This document shows positions 33,570 through 41,535 of a DNA stretch of 64,000 nt, one piece after another. Both the position numbers and the translations under genes were made by a program. The first letter of the stretch is position 1. Every line of letters starts with the position of its first letter. A model generated the notes under the pieces. It had not been told where the DNA came from. It made no database searches and was given only the letters and a program-made list of their open reading frames with translations. Origin of the DNA: Kribbella flavida DSM 17836 (lineage in GTDB: Bacteria > Actinomycetota > Actinomycetes > Propionibacteriales > Kribbellaceae); the NCBI RefSeq assembly GCF_000024345.1, contig NC_013729.1, positions 5,952,001-6,016,000 on the forward strand, in the 5' to 3' direction.

Positions 33570-34518
33570 CCCGCGAGAAACGCCTGCCCCAGTCCGCGGC
33601 CAGGTCCACGAGCTCCGGCGGACCGATCACCGTGAAGTCGGCGCCGAGCGCCCCGAGCGTGAACAGCGGGCCGTCGAGCGCGTCGGTCTCCATCGTCATC
33701 GTGCAACTGTCCGGCGTCCGCGCCCGGATCTCGGCCCAGCGACCGACGGACGCGCTGACGGTCTCGGCGGGAGCGTCGATCTCCACCTCGACGCGGTACC
33801 GTCCACCGGCCGCGCTACCGAGCACGTTCTCGCGGACGAACCCGGCGACGTCGGCGTACGGCGGAGTCCGCGGCGCGAACGGCGTACCGGTGCCTTCGGC
33901 GGTGAGGATGCGGTCGATCCGGAACGTGCGCCAGTCGCGCCGGTCGCGGTCGAAGCCGACCAGGTACCACCGGCGGCCGAGCGGCACGAGCTGGTACGGC
34001 TCGACGTCCCGCGACGAGCGGGTCCCGTCGATCGCCCGGTAGCCGAACCGGACGTGTTCCCGGTCGCGGCACCCCAGCGCCAGCGTCAGCAGGACGTCGT
34101 GATCGATCGAGGCGGCCAGGTCCGCGCTCCACGGCGCCGGCGTCGTGGCCGAGCGCACCGCGTCGAGCCGGGCCCGCAGCCGGCGCGGCATCACCTGGAC
34201 GATCTTGGTCAGCGCGCGAACGGCGGCCTCGCCACCCGCACCGGCGGCCAGGTGGGACTGAATCGCGACCGCCAGGGCCATCGCCTCGTCGTCGTCCACC
34301 ACCAGCGGCGGCAGCGCGGCCCCCGGAGCCAGCGCGTAACCACCGTCGACGCCGGGGTTGGCGTCGACCGGGTACCCGAGCTCGCGCAGCCGGTCGATGT
34401 CGCGCCGCAGCGTGCGCGCCGACACCCCGAGCCGCTCGGCCAGCAGCGGCCCTGGCCAGTAGCGCCGCGCCTGCAAGAGGGACAGCAGCCGCAGGGTCCG
34501 AGAACTGGTGTTCGCCAT
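33556..34518 (-). CDS. HTH/WYL-domain transcriptional regulator (YafY-like)
   Basis: A 320-residue regulator. N-terminal HTH: RTLRLLSLLQARRYWPGPLLAERLGVSARTLRRDIDRLRELGYPVDANPGVDGGYALAPG, then the WYL region (RFGYRAIDGTRSSRDVEPYQLVPLGRRWYLVGFDRDRRDWRTFRIDRI) and a C-terminal extension. These proteins often repress an adjacent, divergent small gene; here that is the VOC protein at 34607. The ATG follows GATACT by six bases, and the inverted repeat at 34527-34546 overlaps this promoter. It overlaps the end of the phosphotransferase pseudogene by 14 bp. Confidence 0.88.
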   Translation of the reverse strand: MANTSSRTLRLLSLLQARRYWPGPLLAERLGVSARTLRRDIDRLRELGYPVDANPGVDGGYALAPGAALPPLVVDDDEAMALAVAIQSHLAAGAGGEAAVRALTKIVQVMPRRLRARLDAVRSATTPAPWSADLAASIDHDVLLTLALGCRDREHVRFGYRAIDGTRSSRDVEPYQLVPLGRRWYLVGFDRDRRDWRTFRIDRILTAEGTGTPFAPRTPPYADVAGFVRENVLGSAAGGRYRVEVEIDAPAETVSASVGRWAEIRARTPDSCTMTMETDALDGPLFTLGALGADFTVIGPPELVDLAADWGRRFSRVSRR

Positions 34519-34526
34519 GACTGCAG

Positions 34527-34546
34527 TATCCGCTGGATCGCGGACA
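34527..34546. promoter_or_regulatory. Inverted-repeat operator for the WYL regulator/VOC pair
   Basis: TATCCGC-tggatc-GCGGACA: a 5-bp perfect core (TCCGC/GCGGA) with matching outer T/A, six bases apart, covering the -10 region of the leftward WYL gene and 61 bp upstream of the rightward VOC gene. It fits autoregulation plus control of the neighbour. Confidence 0.55.
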
Positions 34547-34606
34547 GGAAGTGGCCGCGATCGTCCGTACGGTGCTGCTGAATCCACCAACACCAAGGAG
34601 CAACCG

Positions 34607-35017
34607 ATGTCCGTCACCACCACCACGCACCTGAACTACCGCGGTCAGGCCCGCGACGCCCTCGCGTTCTACCAGTCCGTCTTCGGCGGCGAACTCGTTG
34701 CCATCAGCTACCAGGACGCCGGCGCCGTCGGTGACCCGTCCGAGGCCGGCCAGCTCATGTGGAGCCAGCTCCGCGGCGACAACGGCATCAACCTGATGGC
34801 GTACGACGTACCGGCGCGGCTGCCGTACGACCAAGGCGCGAACGCGGTCTTCGTCTCCGTGCGCGGCGCCGACGCCGAGGAGATCACGGCGTACTGGAAG
34901 TCGCTGGCCGACGGCGCGACGGTCGTCCAGGACCTCGCCCCGGCCGGCTGGTCCCCGCTCTACGGCATGCTCACGGACCGCTTCGGCGTCACCTGGGTCC
35001 TCGACGTCGTCGCCTGA
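34607..35017 (+). CDS. VOC-family (glyoxalase/PhnB-like) protein
   Basis: A 136-residue PhnB-like member: THLNYRGQARDALAFYQSVFGGELVAISYQDAG, GINLMAYDVP and the closing SPLYGMLTDRFGVTWVLDVVA are characteristic. Such proteins bind small ligands or metals; many lack known reactions. AAGGAG six bases before the ATG fixes the start. It is divergent from the WYL regulator, with a shared operator between them, suggesting it is a regulated target. Confidence 0.88.
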   Translation: MSVTTTTHLNYRGQARDALAFYQSVFGGELVAISYQDAGAVGDPSEAGQLMWSQLRGDNGINLMAYDVPARLPYDQGANAVFVSVRGADAEEITAYWKSLADGATVVQDLAPAGWSPLYGMLTDRFGVTWVLDVVA

Positions 35018-35107
35018 GACCCGCCGGGCGGGCCCGGGCCGGCAACCGCCGCGCCCGGGCCCGTTCCTCGCAGACTGAGATCGCACCGATCACGGACAGG
35101 GGCCGAT

Positions 35108-35513
35108 GTGGCCGAGACGACGGCGGCCGACGTGATGGCCGAGCTGGCCGAGCTCGAGGATCCGCGGGCCGCGAGGTGAACGAGAAGCACGATGACGACC
35201 ACGGCGTGAACCTCAGCAAGCTGCGCGCGCTCGCGCACGGCTGAAGACGCAGCACGACCTCGCACGCGAACTGTGGAAGACCGGCCTGCTCGACGTCATC
35301 GAGGCCGAGATGAAGAACGCCCCGGACCGCCTCCAGTGGGCGATGAACACCTGCCTCGCCCGGATCGGCATCGACCACGCCGACCACCGCGCCCGCGCCA
35401 TCACCATCGGCGAACGGCTCGGCGTCCTCAAGGACTATCCGGCTCCCCCGGGCTGCACGTCGCCGTACGCCCCCACCTGGATCGGCGAGATGGTCCGCCG
35501 CCAGGCCGGATGA
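35108..35513 (+). pseudogene. DNA alkylation repair protein (AlkD-like HEAT-repeat family), decayed
   Basis: Three frame-disjoint pieces together resemble an AlkD-like DNA glycosylase: VAETTAADVMAELAELEDPR, then (next frame) EVNEKHDDDHGVNLSKLRALA, then (third frame) LKTQHDLARELWKTG joined directly to LLDVIEAEMKNAPDRLQWAM and NTCLARIGIDHADHRARAI. Single-base losses near 35179 and 35237 break the frame, and the join around 35280 lacks the roughly 100-130 residues normally between these motifs. The end (PPGCTSPYAPTWIGEMVRRQ) is preserved. It cannot encode an active repair enzyme. Confidence 0.72.
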
Positions 35514-35546
35514 GGTCTCGGCGTGGACGTTCAACCGGAAGCGAAC

Positions 35547-36722
35547 TCAGGCCCCGCTGACGATCACCAGTTCGTTGCCTTCGGGATCGGCGATCCGCCG
35601 GCGGCCCTCCGACTCGTCGACGAGCCGGCCACCGGCCGCGACGGTCGCGGCAAGGCGCGACTGGACGAGGTCCGGCGGCACAGCCAGCTCGACATGGATG
35701 CGATTGCGCTGCCGGCGCCGCTCCGTCTCCGAAGCGTCGAGCTCTTGGAACACCAGCACCGGGGTCAGCCGCCGCGGATCGTGGATGTCGCTGGCCCCGG
35801 CTCGCCGGTCCTCGGCATATCCGAGGGCGGCGACCCAGAACGCGCGCACCGCGGCGACGTCGGCGGCATCGAGGAAGAGCTGAACGAAGCGCGGCAACCC
35901 CGGATCCGCCGTGGCCCCGAGTTCGCGGGCAGCGGTCTGGAGCTCTCCCGCAAGGTCGGTGAAGTCGAGCTCGAGGCCGTGGGCGTCTGCTTCCCACTGG
36001 TCCTTGCCGCTGTCGATGATCACGAGCCCGGGGCGCAGGTCGACCATCAGCGGGAAGCCAGTGTCTTCGGCCAACGCTGCCGCGGCGGCGGCCAGTTCAC
36101 GCTGCTGCATCGGCGAGGTCACGCGGTAGCACGCCATCGCGCTGAACACCGCCTGCCAGTCGGCTGTCCCGGTCCCCTCGCCGAGCGTCGCGCCCGGCAC
36201 CAGGTCGACCTCGTTGCCGTCGGGGTCGGCGTGGCAGACCCCGTACGGTCCGGAGGCCTCACCAGGACTCGCCTGCTCGACCGCCGCGGCCGGCCGCACC
36301 ACATCGAGGTGGATGCGGTTCCGCAACGGCCTCGGTTCCGTCGACTGCCGGATCCGGAGCGCGGGGTCGCGCCGCAACCGATCCACCAGAACGCCGTCCT
36401 CCCCCGGCCCGTAGTCGAGCACGCGCTGCCAGAACGGCCGCACCGCAGACGGGTTCGCGGATTCGAGCACCACGCTCAGCTGCTGCAGCACGGCAGGGTC
36501 AGCGGCCAGCTCCAGATCCCGCGCGGCGGCCGACACCGCCTCGGCGTGCTCGGCCGCGTCGAGGCGCACCCGCAGGCCCGTCGCCCGCAGGTCGACCACG
36601 CTCTGGGCCGACAGCTCCACGATGCGCCCGGCGAGCGCCGCCCCCGCAACCAGCGACGGTGCGTCGAACCACGCCGTCGCGACGCCATCGACAACTCGCC
36701 AATCCGTCCCGAAGTCCGTCAT
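35547..36722 (-). CDS. VOC-family protein with N-terminal PCD-like domain
   Basis: A 391-residue, three-part protein. Residues 1-90 (TDFGTDWRVVDGVATAWFDAPSLVAGAALAGRIVELSAQ) resemble a pterin-carbinolamine dehydratase fold but lack the catalytic HHPD motif. Two VOC domains follow (QLSVVLESANPSAVRPFWQRVLDYG ... HADPDGNEVDLVPG, and FVQLFLDAADVAAVRAFWVAALGYA ... IADPEGNELVIVSG). Function unknown. The ATG at 36722 is supported by TACGGT seven bases upstream; a GTG three codons earlier is in frame. Its promoter lies just left of the integrated element. Confidence 0.82.
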   Translation of the reverse strand: MTDFGTDWRVVDGVATAWFDAPSLVAGAALAGRIVELSAQSVVDLRATGLRVRLDAAEHAEAVSAAARDLELAADPAVLQQLSVVLESANPSAVRPFWQRVLDYGPGEDGVLVDRLRRDPALRIRQSTEPRPLRNRIHLDVVRPAAAVEQASPGEASGPYGVCHADPDGNEVDLVPGATLGEGTGTADWQAVFSAMACYRVTSPMQQRELAAAAAALAEDTGFPLMVDLRPGLVIIDSGKDQWEADAHGLELDFTDLAGELQTAARELGATADPGLPRFVQLFLDAADVAAVRAFWVAALGYAEDRRAGASDIHDPRRLTPVLVFQELDASETERRRQRNRIHVELAVPPDLVQSRLAATVAAGGRLVDESEGRRRIADPEGNELVIVSGA

Positions 36723-36806
36723 GCGCGCCACCGTACGCCTTTCGCCGGAAGATCTGCGTCCGGACAGCGATGATGTCCCGGGCCGGGCAGCAGCTACCGG
36801 TCGGCG

Positions 36807-36830
36807 TCACACGTTGAAGCGGAACTCCAC
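36807..36830 (-). other. Displaced native 3' end of ychF at attL
   Basis: Read on the minus strand, these 24 bases encode V-E-F-R-F-N-V and a TGA stop. GDVVEFRFNV is the usual ending of bacterial YchF. The real ychF gene, 12.5 kb to the right, now ends in a different tail, so this is the original ychF terminus cut off by integration of the mobile element. Confidence 0.9.
36815..36827. repeat. attL core of the integrated element
   Basis: The 13-bp sequence tgaagcggaactc occurs here and again at 49324-49336, the two points where ychF sequence meets element sequence. Identity stops on the left after the core's first base outward (acgt versus ggac) and is patchy on the right (cacc versus gacc). 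A short core of this type is expected for large serine integrases. Confidence 0.85.
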
Positions 36831-36853
36831 CCAGTTACGCTACGATCCAACAT

Positions 36854-38233
36854 GTGAGCGCAGCCCAGAAGCGAGCGGCCCTGTACCTCCGCATCAGTCT
36901 CGATGCTACCGGCGAGATGCTCGCCGTTGAGCGGCAGCGGGAGGACTGCTTGAAGCTCTGCCATGACCGAGGTTGGTCGGTCGTCGCAGAGTTTGTGGAC
37001 AACAGCATCAGTGCTAGCGACGCCCGGAAGAAGCGTCCCGGGTATGACGCTCTTGCCAGCGCTTACGATGCCGGTGGTTTCGACGCCTTGGTCTGCTGGG
37101 ACCTGGACCGCTTGACGCGGCAGCCACGGCAGCTTGAGGACTGGATCGACAGGGCTCGATCCGGCGGACTGGTCATCGTCACCGCGAATGGTGAAGCAGA
37201 CCTCTCAACAGACGGCGGGATGCTGTTCGCCCGCATCAAACTGGCTGTCGCGCGCGGAGAGGTTGACCGGAAAAGCGCCCGCCAGACACGTGCGCTTCAG
37301 CAGCGAGCAGACCTCGGCAAACCTCCGCTGGGTGTGCGCCTCACGGGATACACCAGCAAAGGTGTGGTAATCGAAGACGAGGCGAGAATTGTCCGGCGTA
37401 TCTTTCAAGAGTTCATCAATGGTGAATCCCTCAAGGGCATCGCAGGTCGATTGCAAGCCGACGGCATCGAGACACGTCGCGGCGGGCGCTGGAACTCATC
37501 ATCGATCGCAACAATTCTGCGCAACCCCCGTTATGCCGGATTGGCCATCTACAAAGGTCAGGCGACAGGAAAGCAGGGACAGTGGGAACCGCTGATCTCC
37601 GAAGACCAGTTCGCCTTGGTGCAATCCCGGTTGGCCGACCCTCGGCGCAAAACCAACAAGGTTGGCACCCATCGACGACACCTAGGCAGCGGACTATTCC
37701 TATGTTGCGTGTGTGGCTCAAGAATCTACGCTTGGTCGGGCGACCGCTACCGGTGCCCGAACACGTGCCTCGTTCGGTCCATCGCGCCGGTTGATCGATA
37801 CGTGAACGCGGTGATTAGGGCTCGTCTCGGCCTAACCGATGTTCTGGCGAGGATGCGGAAAGCACCTGCTGAATCTGCTGCACCACTGGAAGCCGAGGCC
37901 AGGGAACTACGAGCGCGGTTAGAGCGAATCGAAGGTGACTACGACGCCGGTCATATCGATGGCCGCCGCTATTCAGCAGCGACTGACAAGGTACGCATCG
38001 AACTGCAAGCAATAGAACGCAAGCTTGCAGTCATTAGCGGCGACGCTCCGCTAGTTGACCTGCTGAATCGACCTGACCCAGCCGCCGCATTCGACAACCT
38101 CACGTTGATGGCACAGAGGACTGTTCTAGACAGCCTCATGACCGTGGTCTTGCGGCCGGGGAAACACGGCAGCAGGACATTCGATCCCGCGACTGTACCC
38201 ATTCTTTGGAATGGCGCGACAACTCTCGCATGA
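36854..38233 (+). CDS. Large serine recombinase (integrase)
   Basis: A 459-residue site-specific recombinase that would catalyse attP x attB integration. Residues 1-150 are the resolvase domain with the catalytic Ser15 in RAALYLRISLD, plus ALVCWDLDRLTRQPRQLEDWID. The recombinase domain follows (LGVRLTGYTSKGVVIEDEARIVRRIFQEFINGESLKGIAGRLQADGIETRRGGRWNSSSIATILRNPRYAG), then a zinc ribbon (LFLCCVCGSRIYAWSGDRYRCPNTC) and a coiled coil (PLEAEARELRARLERIEGDYDAG). GTG start; TACGAT is seven bases upstream, so transcription may begin only 40 bp from the att core. Codon use is less GC-rich than host genes. Confidence 0.94.
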   Translation: MSAAQKRAALYLRISLDATGEMLAVERQREDCLKLCHDRGWSVVAEFVDNSISASDARKKRPGYDALASAYDAGGFDALVCWDLDRLTRQPRQLEDWIDRARSGGLVIVTANGEADLSTDGGMLFARIKLAVARGEVDRKSARQTRALQQRADLGKPPLGVRLTGYTSKGVVIEDEARIVRRIFQEFINGESLKGIAGRLQADGIETRRGGRWNSSSIATILRNPRYAGLAIYKGQATGKQGQWEPLISEDQFALVQSRLADPRRKTNKVGTHRRHLGSGLFLCCVCGSRIYAWSGDRYRCPNTCLVRSIAPVDRYVNAVIRARLGLTDVLARMRKAPAESAAPLEAEARELRARLERIEGDYDAGHIDGRRYSAATDKVRIELQAIERKLAVISGDAPLVDLLNRPDPAAAFDNLTLMAQRTVLDSLMTVVLRPGKHGSRTFDPATVPILWNGATTLA

Positions 38234-38283
38234 AATGGCTCAGGGTCCGGCTCCCTGCGGCGAGAGCTGAACCCTGAGCCATT
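38234..38283. terminator. Bidirectional terminator between integrase and transfer operon
   Basis: A perfect 13-bp inverted repeat (aatggctcagggt / accctgagccatt) with a 24-base loop starts directly after the integrase stop codon and ends 12 bp before the last gene of the converging leftward operon. Confidence 0.75.
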
Positions 38284-38294
38284 GCGTTGGTCGG

Positions 38295-38489
38295 TTAGGC
38301 GGCCACGCTGGCATCGCGTTCATGGCCGCTCGTCGTCAGCGAGGCAACCCGCAGCGGGCGAGCGTCGCTCACTGACGGAGGCGCAAGCACCGAGACGATG
38401 GTGTGTAGTTGTTGGTCAGTTAGGGGCGGAGCAGCAGCTACGACGGCAGCCACGTGGACGGCCAGCTCGTCGGCCGGAGATGGGCTCAC
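38295..38489 (-). CDS. Small AICE-type hypothetical protein
   Basis: A 64-residue protein: VSPSPADELAVHVAAVVAAAPPLTDQQLHTIVSVLAP with an alanine-rich helix of the 'LAxHVAxVVxxAPPLTxxQ' kind that is common at the end of AICE replication operons; function unknown. GTG start with GGAG about nine bases upstream. A longer in-frame stretch upstream runs through the repeat hairpin at 38529-38577 and is probably not translated. It is the last gene of the leftward operon. Confidence 0.6.
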   Translation of the reverse strand: MSPSPADELAVHVAAVVAAAPPLTDQQLHTIVSVLAPPSVSDARPLRVASLTTSGHERDASVAA

Positions 38490-38528
38490 AGTCCTCGGTC
38501 TCCTTGCTTGGTGTTGCCCCAGCCAGCA

Positions 38529-38577
38529 TGACAAAAATGACAGAAGTCGCGTTTTGTCATTTTTGTCATTTTTGTCG
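38529..38577. repeat. Hairpin and iteron-like repeat at the end of the helicase gene
   Basis: A perfect 14-bp inverted repeat (tgacaaaaatgaca / tgtcatttttgtca) with a 12-base loop, followed by a further 9-base copy, so that TGTCATTTT recurs in tandem with 9-bp period. It overlaps the helicase stop codon. It could end the helicase mRNA, or serve as an iteron for replication initiation; sequence alone does not decide. Confidence 0.7.
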
Positions 38578-40200
38578 GGGGCCTTGGAGGGCGGCGGGGT
38601 GAACGTCGTAGGCGATGGATGGTCGACCACGTCCGGGTTTGTTTTCTCGAAGCCGGATGTAGCCGTGATCGATGAGGACGCGAAGCGGGGCTTCGAGATC
38701 GGCAGCAGTGTTCAGGCCACTTCGGCCGTTCTTGGCTCGCAACAGGTCCCGACGGGTGAAGGTCTCTTGTCCGTGGTCGTTGATCCAGGCAAGGACCTCG
38801 CGGGCGTCGTCCAGGTCTGGCTCAGACCGCCCCATGAGGTCGTAGACCGCTAGAGCGTGGTCCAGGTAGTAGCGGCCGACGCGCTCGGCGGCGCGCATCG
38901 TGTCGGCTGTGATGGGGGCGGCGAAACCAGTGGTGAAGGTGTGGGCCAGGTGGAGGAGTGCAGCCAGCCGGACGACGGCACCGGCGAGCTTGGACGCCCA
39001 ATCGGTGATGGCTGCAAGTTGCCCGGTCGTCGGGTGGAGGCGAGGCTCAATCCAGTCCTGAAATTCGAGTAGGACCCGTCGGGCCTCGGGTGTGAGTTGC
39101 AAGTGGTGCGGACTGTCACGTTCGGCCAGAACCAAGACGAGAGCCTTGAGGGATTCGCGGTATGAGGATTCGATCGACTCCGGAACGGGTTCGGCTTGGT
39201 TGTTGCGCGTGCCAACCGTGTTAACCGGCAGGCTGTAGAGGATTCGGGCAATGACACCTCGGTCACGGAAACCGGGTTGCGCCGCTAGCCCTTGCAGCGT
39301 GCCGGGCTGGGTGGTGACTCCAAGCGTGAGAGCGGGCCGTTCAATCGACTCGGACTCCCGACCTTTGCGGTCAACCTGGATCGGGTCGCCAGCATGACCC
39401 TTCAGAAAGACTCCGAGATTGGGGGCCGCTGAGTAGCGGGTGCCTGTGAGGGTGGCGAATACGTCGCCTTCTGCCGACAAGACGGCGATCCGTCCGCCCT
39501 GCGCAGCCATAAGGGAAACGCACGCCTCCGGAGTCACGTCATCGGTCATCAGTTGCGGCAGCGCAGGAACGACGATCGCAGCCGCCTCCTTAGCCGCAGC
39601 AGTCGCATCAGCCAATGCCTCCTGCTGATTGGCGCTGGCGCGTTCGGCCTTCTTGGCAAGGTCTTCAGCACGAGCAGACGCGACGCGCGCAGCCAGCTCG
39701 GCTTCTACTCGTCGCTCAGCAGTGGTCTCCCGAAGCGTCTGCTCGGCATCGCTGAGCGGACCTGTCATCGCTCGGAACACCGGTGACTTGCGCGACCCCG
39801 GGGGCAGCGCGGTGACGGTGTAGAGGTTGATCTGTTCTAGCCAGGACCGATCGACCTGCACCAGCACCTTGCCACCGGCTGCCGTGGAGAGGCAGGCCAG
39901 GGCGACCGACCCAGCGAGATCAGCAGGCGTCTGGGTAGCTTCAGCCACAGCCGTGACGTGATCCGCCAGCCAGCCGGGAAAGACCTCAACCGGGAACGGT
40001 CGGAGCAGCCGGTCTGTCTTGAGGGGCACGGGAGCGCCATCCCACACCGGCCCTGCCTCGACGGCGGCCGGTCGCTCCATGGGCTCGTGATGCATGGGTG
40101 TGCGCTGAGGTCTGATCGGTGTAGGCGGCAGGGGTTCCCACGGGTCTTCGGGCGGCTCATCCAAGCCGATGAGCCAGTCAGGGAGCTGCTCGGCGCTCAT
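38566..40200 (-). CDS. DUF3987-family replicative helicase-like protein
   Basis: A 544-residue AAA-type protein. The DUF3987 core shows LAGSVALACLSTAAGGKVLVQVDRSWLEQINLYTVTALPPGSRKSPVF (Walker-A-like PPGSRKS), ISVLSAEGDVFATLTGTRY-type AVLSAEGDVFATLTGTRYS and a C-terminal helix-turn-helix region (HGQETFTRRDLLRAKNGRSG). A coiled Ala/Glu-rich insert spans about residues 170-215. Paired with prim-pol it would unwind and replicate the excised circular element. Start overlaps the prim-pol stop (ATGA). Confidence 0.85.
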   Translation of the reverse strand: MSAEQLPDWLIGLDEPPEDPWEPLPPTPIRPQRTPMHHEPMERPAAVEAGPVWDGAPVPLKTDRLLRPFPVEVFPGWLADHVTAVAEATQTPADLAGSVALACLSTAAGGKVLVQVDRSWLEQINLYTVTALPPGSRKSPVFRAMTGPLSDAEQTLRETTAERRVEAELAARVASARAEDLAKKAERASANQQEALADATAAAKEAAAIVVPALPQLMTDDVTPEACVSLMAAQGGRIAVLSAEGDVFATLTGTRYSAAPNLGVFLKGHAGDPIQVDRKGRESESIERPALTLGVTTQPGTLQGLAAQPGFRDRGVIARILYSLPVNTVGTRNNQAEPVPESIESSYRESLKALVLVLAERDSPHHLQLTPEARRVLLEFQDWIEPRLHPTTGQLAAITDWASKLAGAVVRLAALLHLAHTFTTGFAAPITADTMRAAERVGRYYLDHALAVYDLMGRSEPDLDDAREVLAWINDHGQETFTRRDLLRAKNGRSGLNTAADLEAPLRVLIDHGYIRLRENKPGRGRPSIAYDVHPAALQGPRQK

Positions 40201-41075
40201 GCTGCGGCGATCCCTTCGTCCCGAAATCCGCTGGTGATAGCCGCCTGGATGTCGCGTGGCGTTTGGGCGGCTTGATGTCCTACGTCAGTGAGGGCGGTGA
40301 TCGCGTCGGTGCGGTCGAGTGCACCGGCCGCAACCATCCGCGCAACGCCTCTGGCGGCCCCGTAGAGCGTCGTTCGGCGCTTGCCGGTGGGTGCGTTCCG
40401 TACGGCGTCCAGGTGAGCGCTGAGGAGCCTGTCGGGGTGGGAGATGCCCCCGCCCGCTGTGGTCGCGACTGGGGTTCGCGGGTGCGTGTGCGATTCGGCC
40501 GGCGTGGGCGCGGGCAGGCACGCGGTGACCAGAGCGGGGGGCATCTCCACCACGTCGTTGCCTGCGGTTCCCCAGCGGTACGGACGGTGGGTGCGGTGGT
40601 GGATCGAGGGCGGCAGGACGACGTAGCCGCCGTCTGCTTTGACGTCGATTCCGGGCCGGTTCGGCATCGGCCGCGAGGGCAGGTGCTGGCCGGGGTGGCG
40701 GTAGTACAGGTGCAGGCCACCGGAGCCGGTGTGCACGTGCCGGGTGCGCGGCACGAGCCCGGCCGTCATCAGGTCGGACAGGCTGGCGTCGCCACCGTGT
40801 GCGGGGTCCACGTCGATCACGGCCAGGCCGGACACGGCACCGGTCCTGACGGCGAGCTGGCCGCCCGGTACGGCGTTGATGATCGCGGCCAGGCGAGCCG
40901 GGTCGGTGGTGGCGGCGTAGAACCCGTGGCAGGTCAGGTGCCCACAGGTATCCGGGGCGTGGGCGTCTTTCGGGCAGTCCGCACAGTTGGCCACGGGGCG
41001 CTTAGAGCGTCCAAGCATGAACACCGGCCAACCGCGTCCGGCGGCGTCCAGTGCGGCGTTCAGCAGGTGCGTCAT
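40197..41075 (-). CDS. Bifunctional DNA primase/polymerase (prim-pol)
   Basis: A 292-residue archaeo-eukaryotic-primase-type protein. It begins HLLNAALDAAGRGWPVFMLGRSKRPV and has GLAVIDVDPAHGG (metal-binding D-x-D), HVHTGSGGLHLYYRHPGQ and DVKADGGYVVLPPSIH, all standard prim-pol motifs. With the DUF3987 protein it forms the RepPP-type replicon of AICEs. Cys residues near the N-terminus (NCADCPKDAHAPDTCGHLTCHG) form a probable zinc knuckle. AGAGGAC lies upstream of the ATG. Confidence 0.92.
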   Translation of the reverse strand: MTHLLNAALDAAGRGWPVFMLGRSKRPVANCADCPKDAHAPDTCGHLTCHGFYAATTDPARLAAIINAVPGGQLAVRTGAVSGLAVIDVDPAHGGDASLSDLMTAGLVPRTRHVHTGSGGLHLYYRHPGQHLPSRPMPNRPGIDVKADGGYVVLPPSIHHRTHRPYRWGTAGNDVVEMPPALVTACLPAPTPAESHTHPRTPVATTAGGGISHPDRLLSAHLDAVRNAPTGKRRTTLYGAARGVARMVAAGALDRTDAITALTDVGHQAAQTPRDIQAAITSGFRDEGIAAA

Positions 41076-41106
41076 GGGTGATGTCCTCTTAAGTGATAGA
41101 CGGGCG

Positions 41107-41535
41107 TCAGGCGGCGACGTAGCGGTCAGCGTCAGCGGTCATGCACAGGTGGCAGCGGCCGTCTGAGGTCGGGATGCAGTAGTCCAGGACTTGGCGGCAC
41201 TGTCCGCAGGTGCGGCGGGCTTGCATGGCCTTGTCCAGGGCGTTGAGCTGGGCGGGTGACGGGATGCGGGAGGGTCGGGCGAGGTCGAGCCGGTAGAGCC
41301 AGGCCCAGCGCTGGCCGTTGCGCCATACGAGCAGGGCGTAGGGCTCGTGGCCGCCTGGGCACATCCGCAGTGCGCGGAGCTGGCGGCGGGTGGCGAGTCC
41401 TGCGGGTGCCCAGCGGAACTTGAAGACCGGGGTGCCGTGCAGGTCCCAGCCGAGGGCTTGTTTGCCGTTCCACAGGGTGATGAATCGGGACGCGGCGGGG
41501 TGCAGGCTGGCCTTGTCCATCAGCCGCCCGGTCAC
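41107..41535 (-). CDS. RRQRL-motif-type zinc-binding protein
   Basis: A 142-residue protein with ATRRQLRALRMCPGGHEPYALLVWRNGQRWAWLYRLDLA and a C-terminal zinc-finger (RRTCGQCRQVLDYCIPTSDGRCHLC). It matches the small AICE/plasmid family named for its RRQRL motif (here RRQLRAL). Function unknown, probably DNA- or protein-binding in transfer or replication. GTG start overlaps the upstream gene's TGA (GTGA); an ATG five codons in is the alternative. Confidence 0.75.
   Translation of the reverse strand: MTGRLMDKASLHPAASRFITLWNGKQALGWDLHGTPVFKFRWAPAGLATRRQLRALRMCPGGHEPYALLVWRNGQRWAWLYRLDLARPSRIPSPAQLNALDKAMQARRTCGQCRQVLDYCIPTSDGRCHLCMTADADRYVAA

Noticed and set aside
36815-36840. A tRNA fragment or tyrosine-integrase att site at the left end of the element
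   Set aside because: The sequence decodes exactly as the end of ychF and the integrase is of the serine type.
38490-38630. N-terminal extension of the small protein at 38295-38489 through the repeat hairpin (DKNDKNDK...)
   Set aside because: The extension encodes repeat-derived residues inside the helicase gene and lacks a start with a ribosome-binding site; the GTG at 38489 has GGAG upstream.
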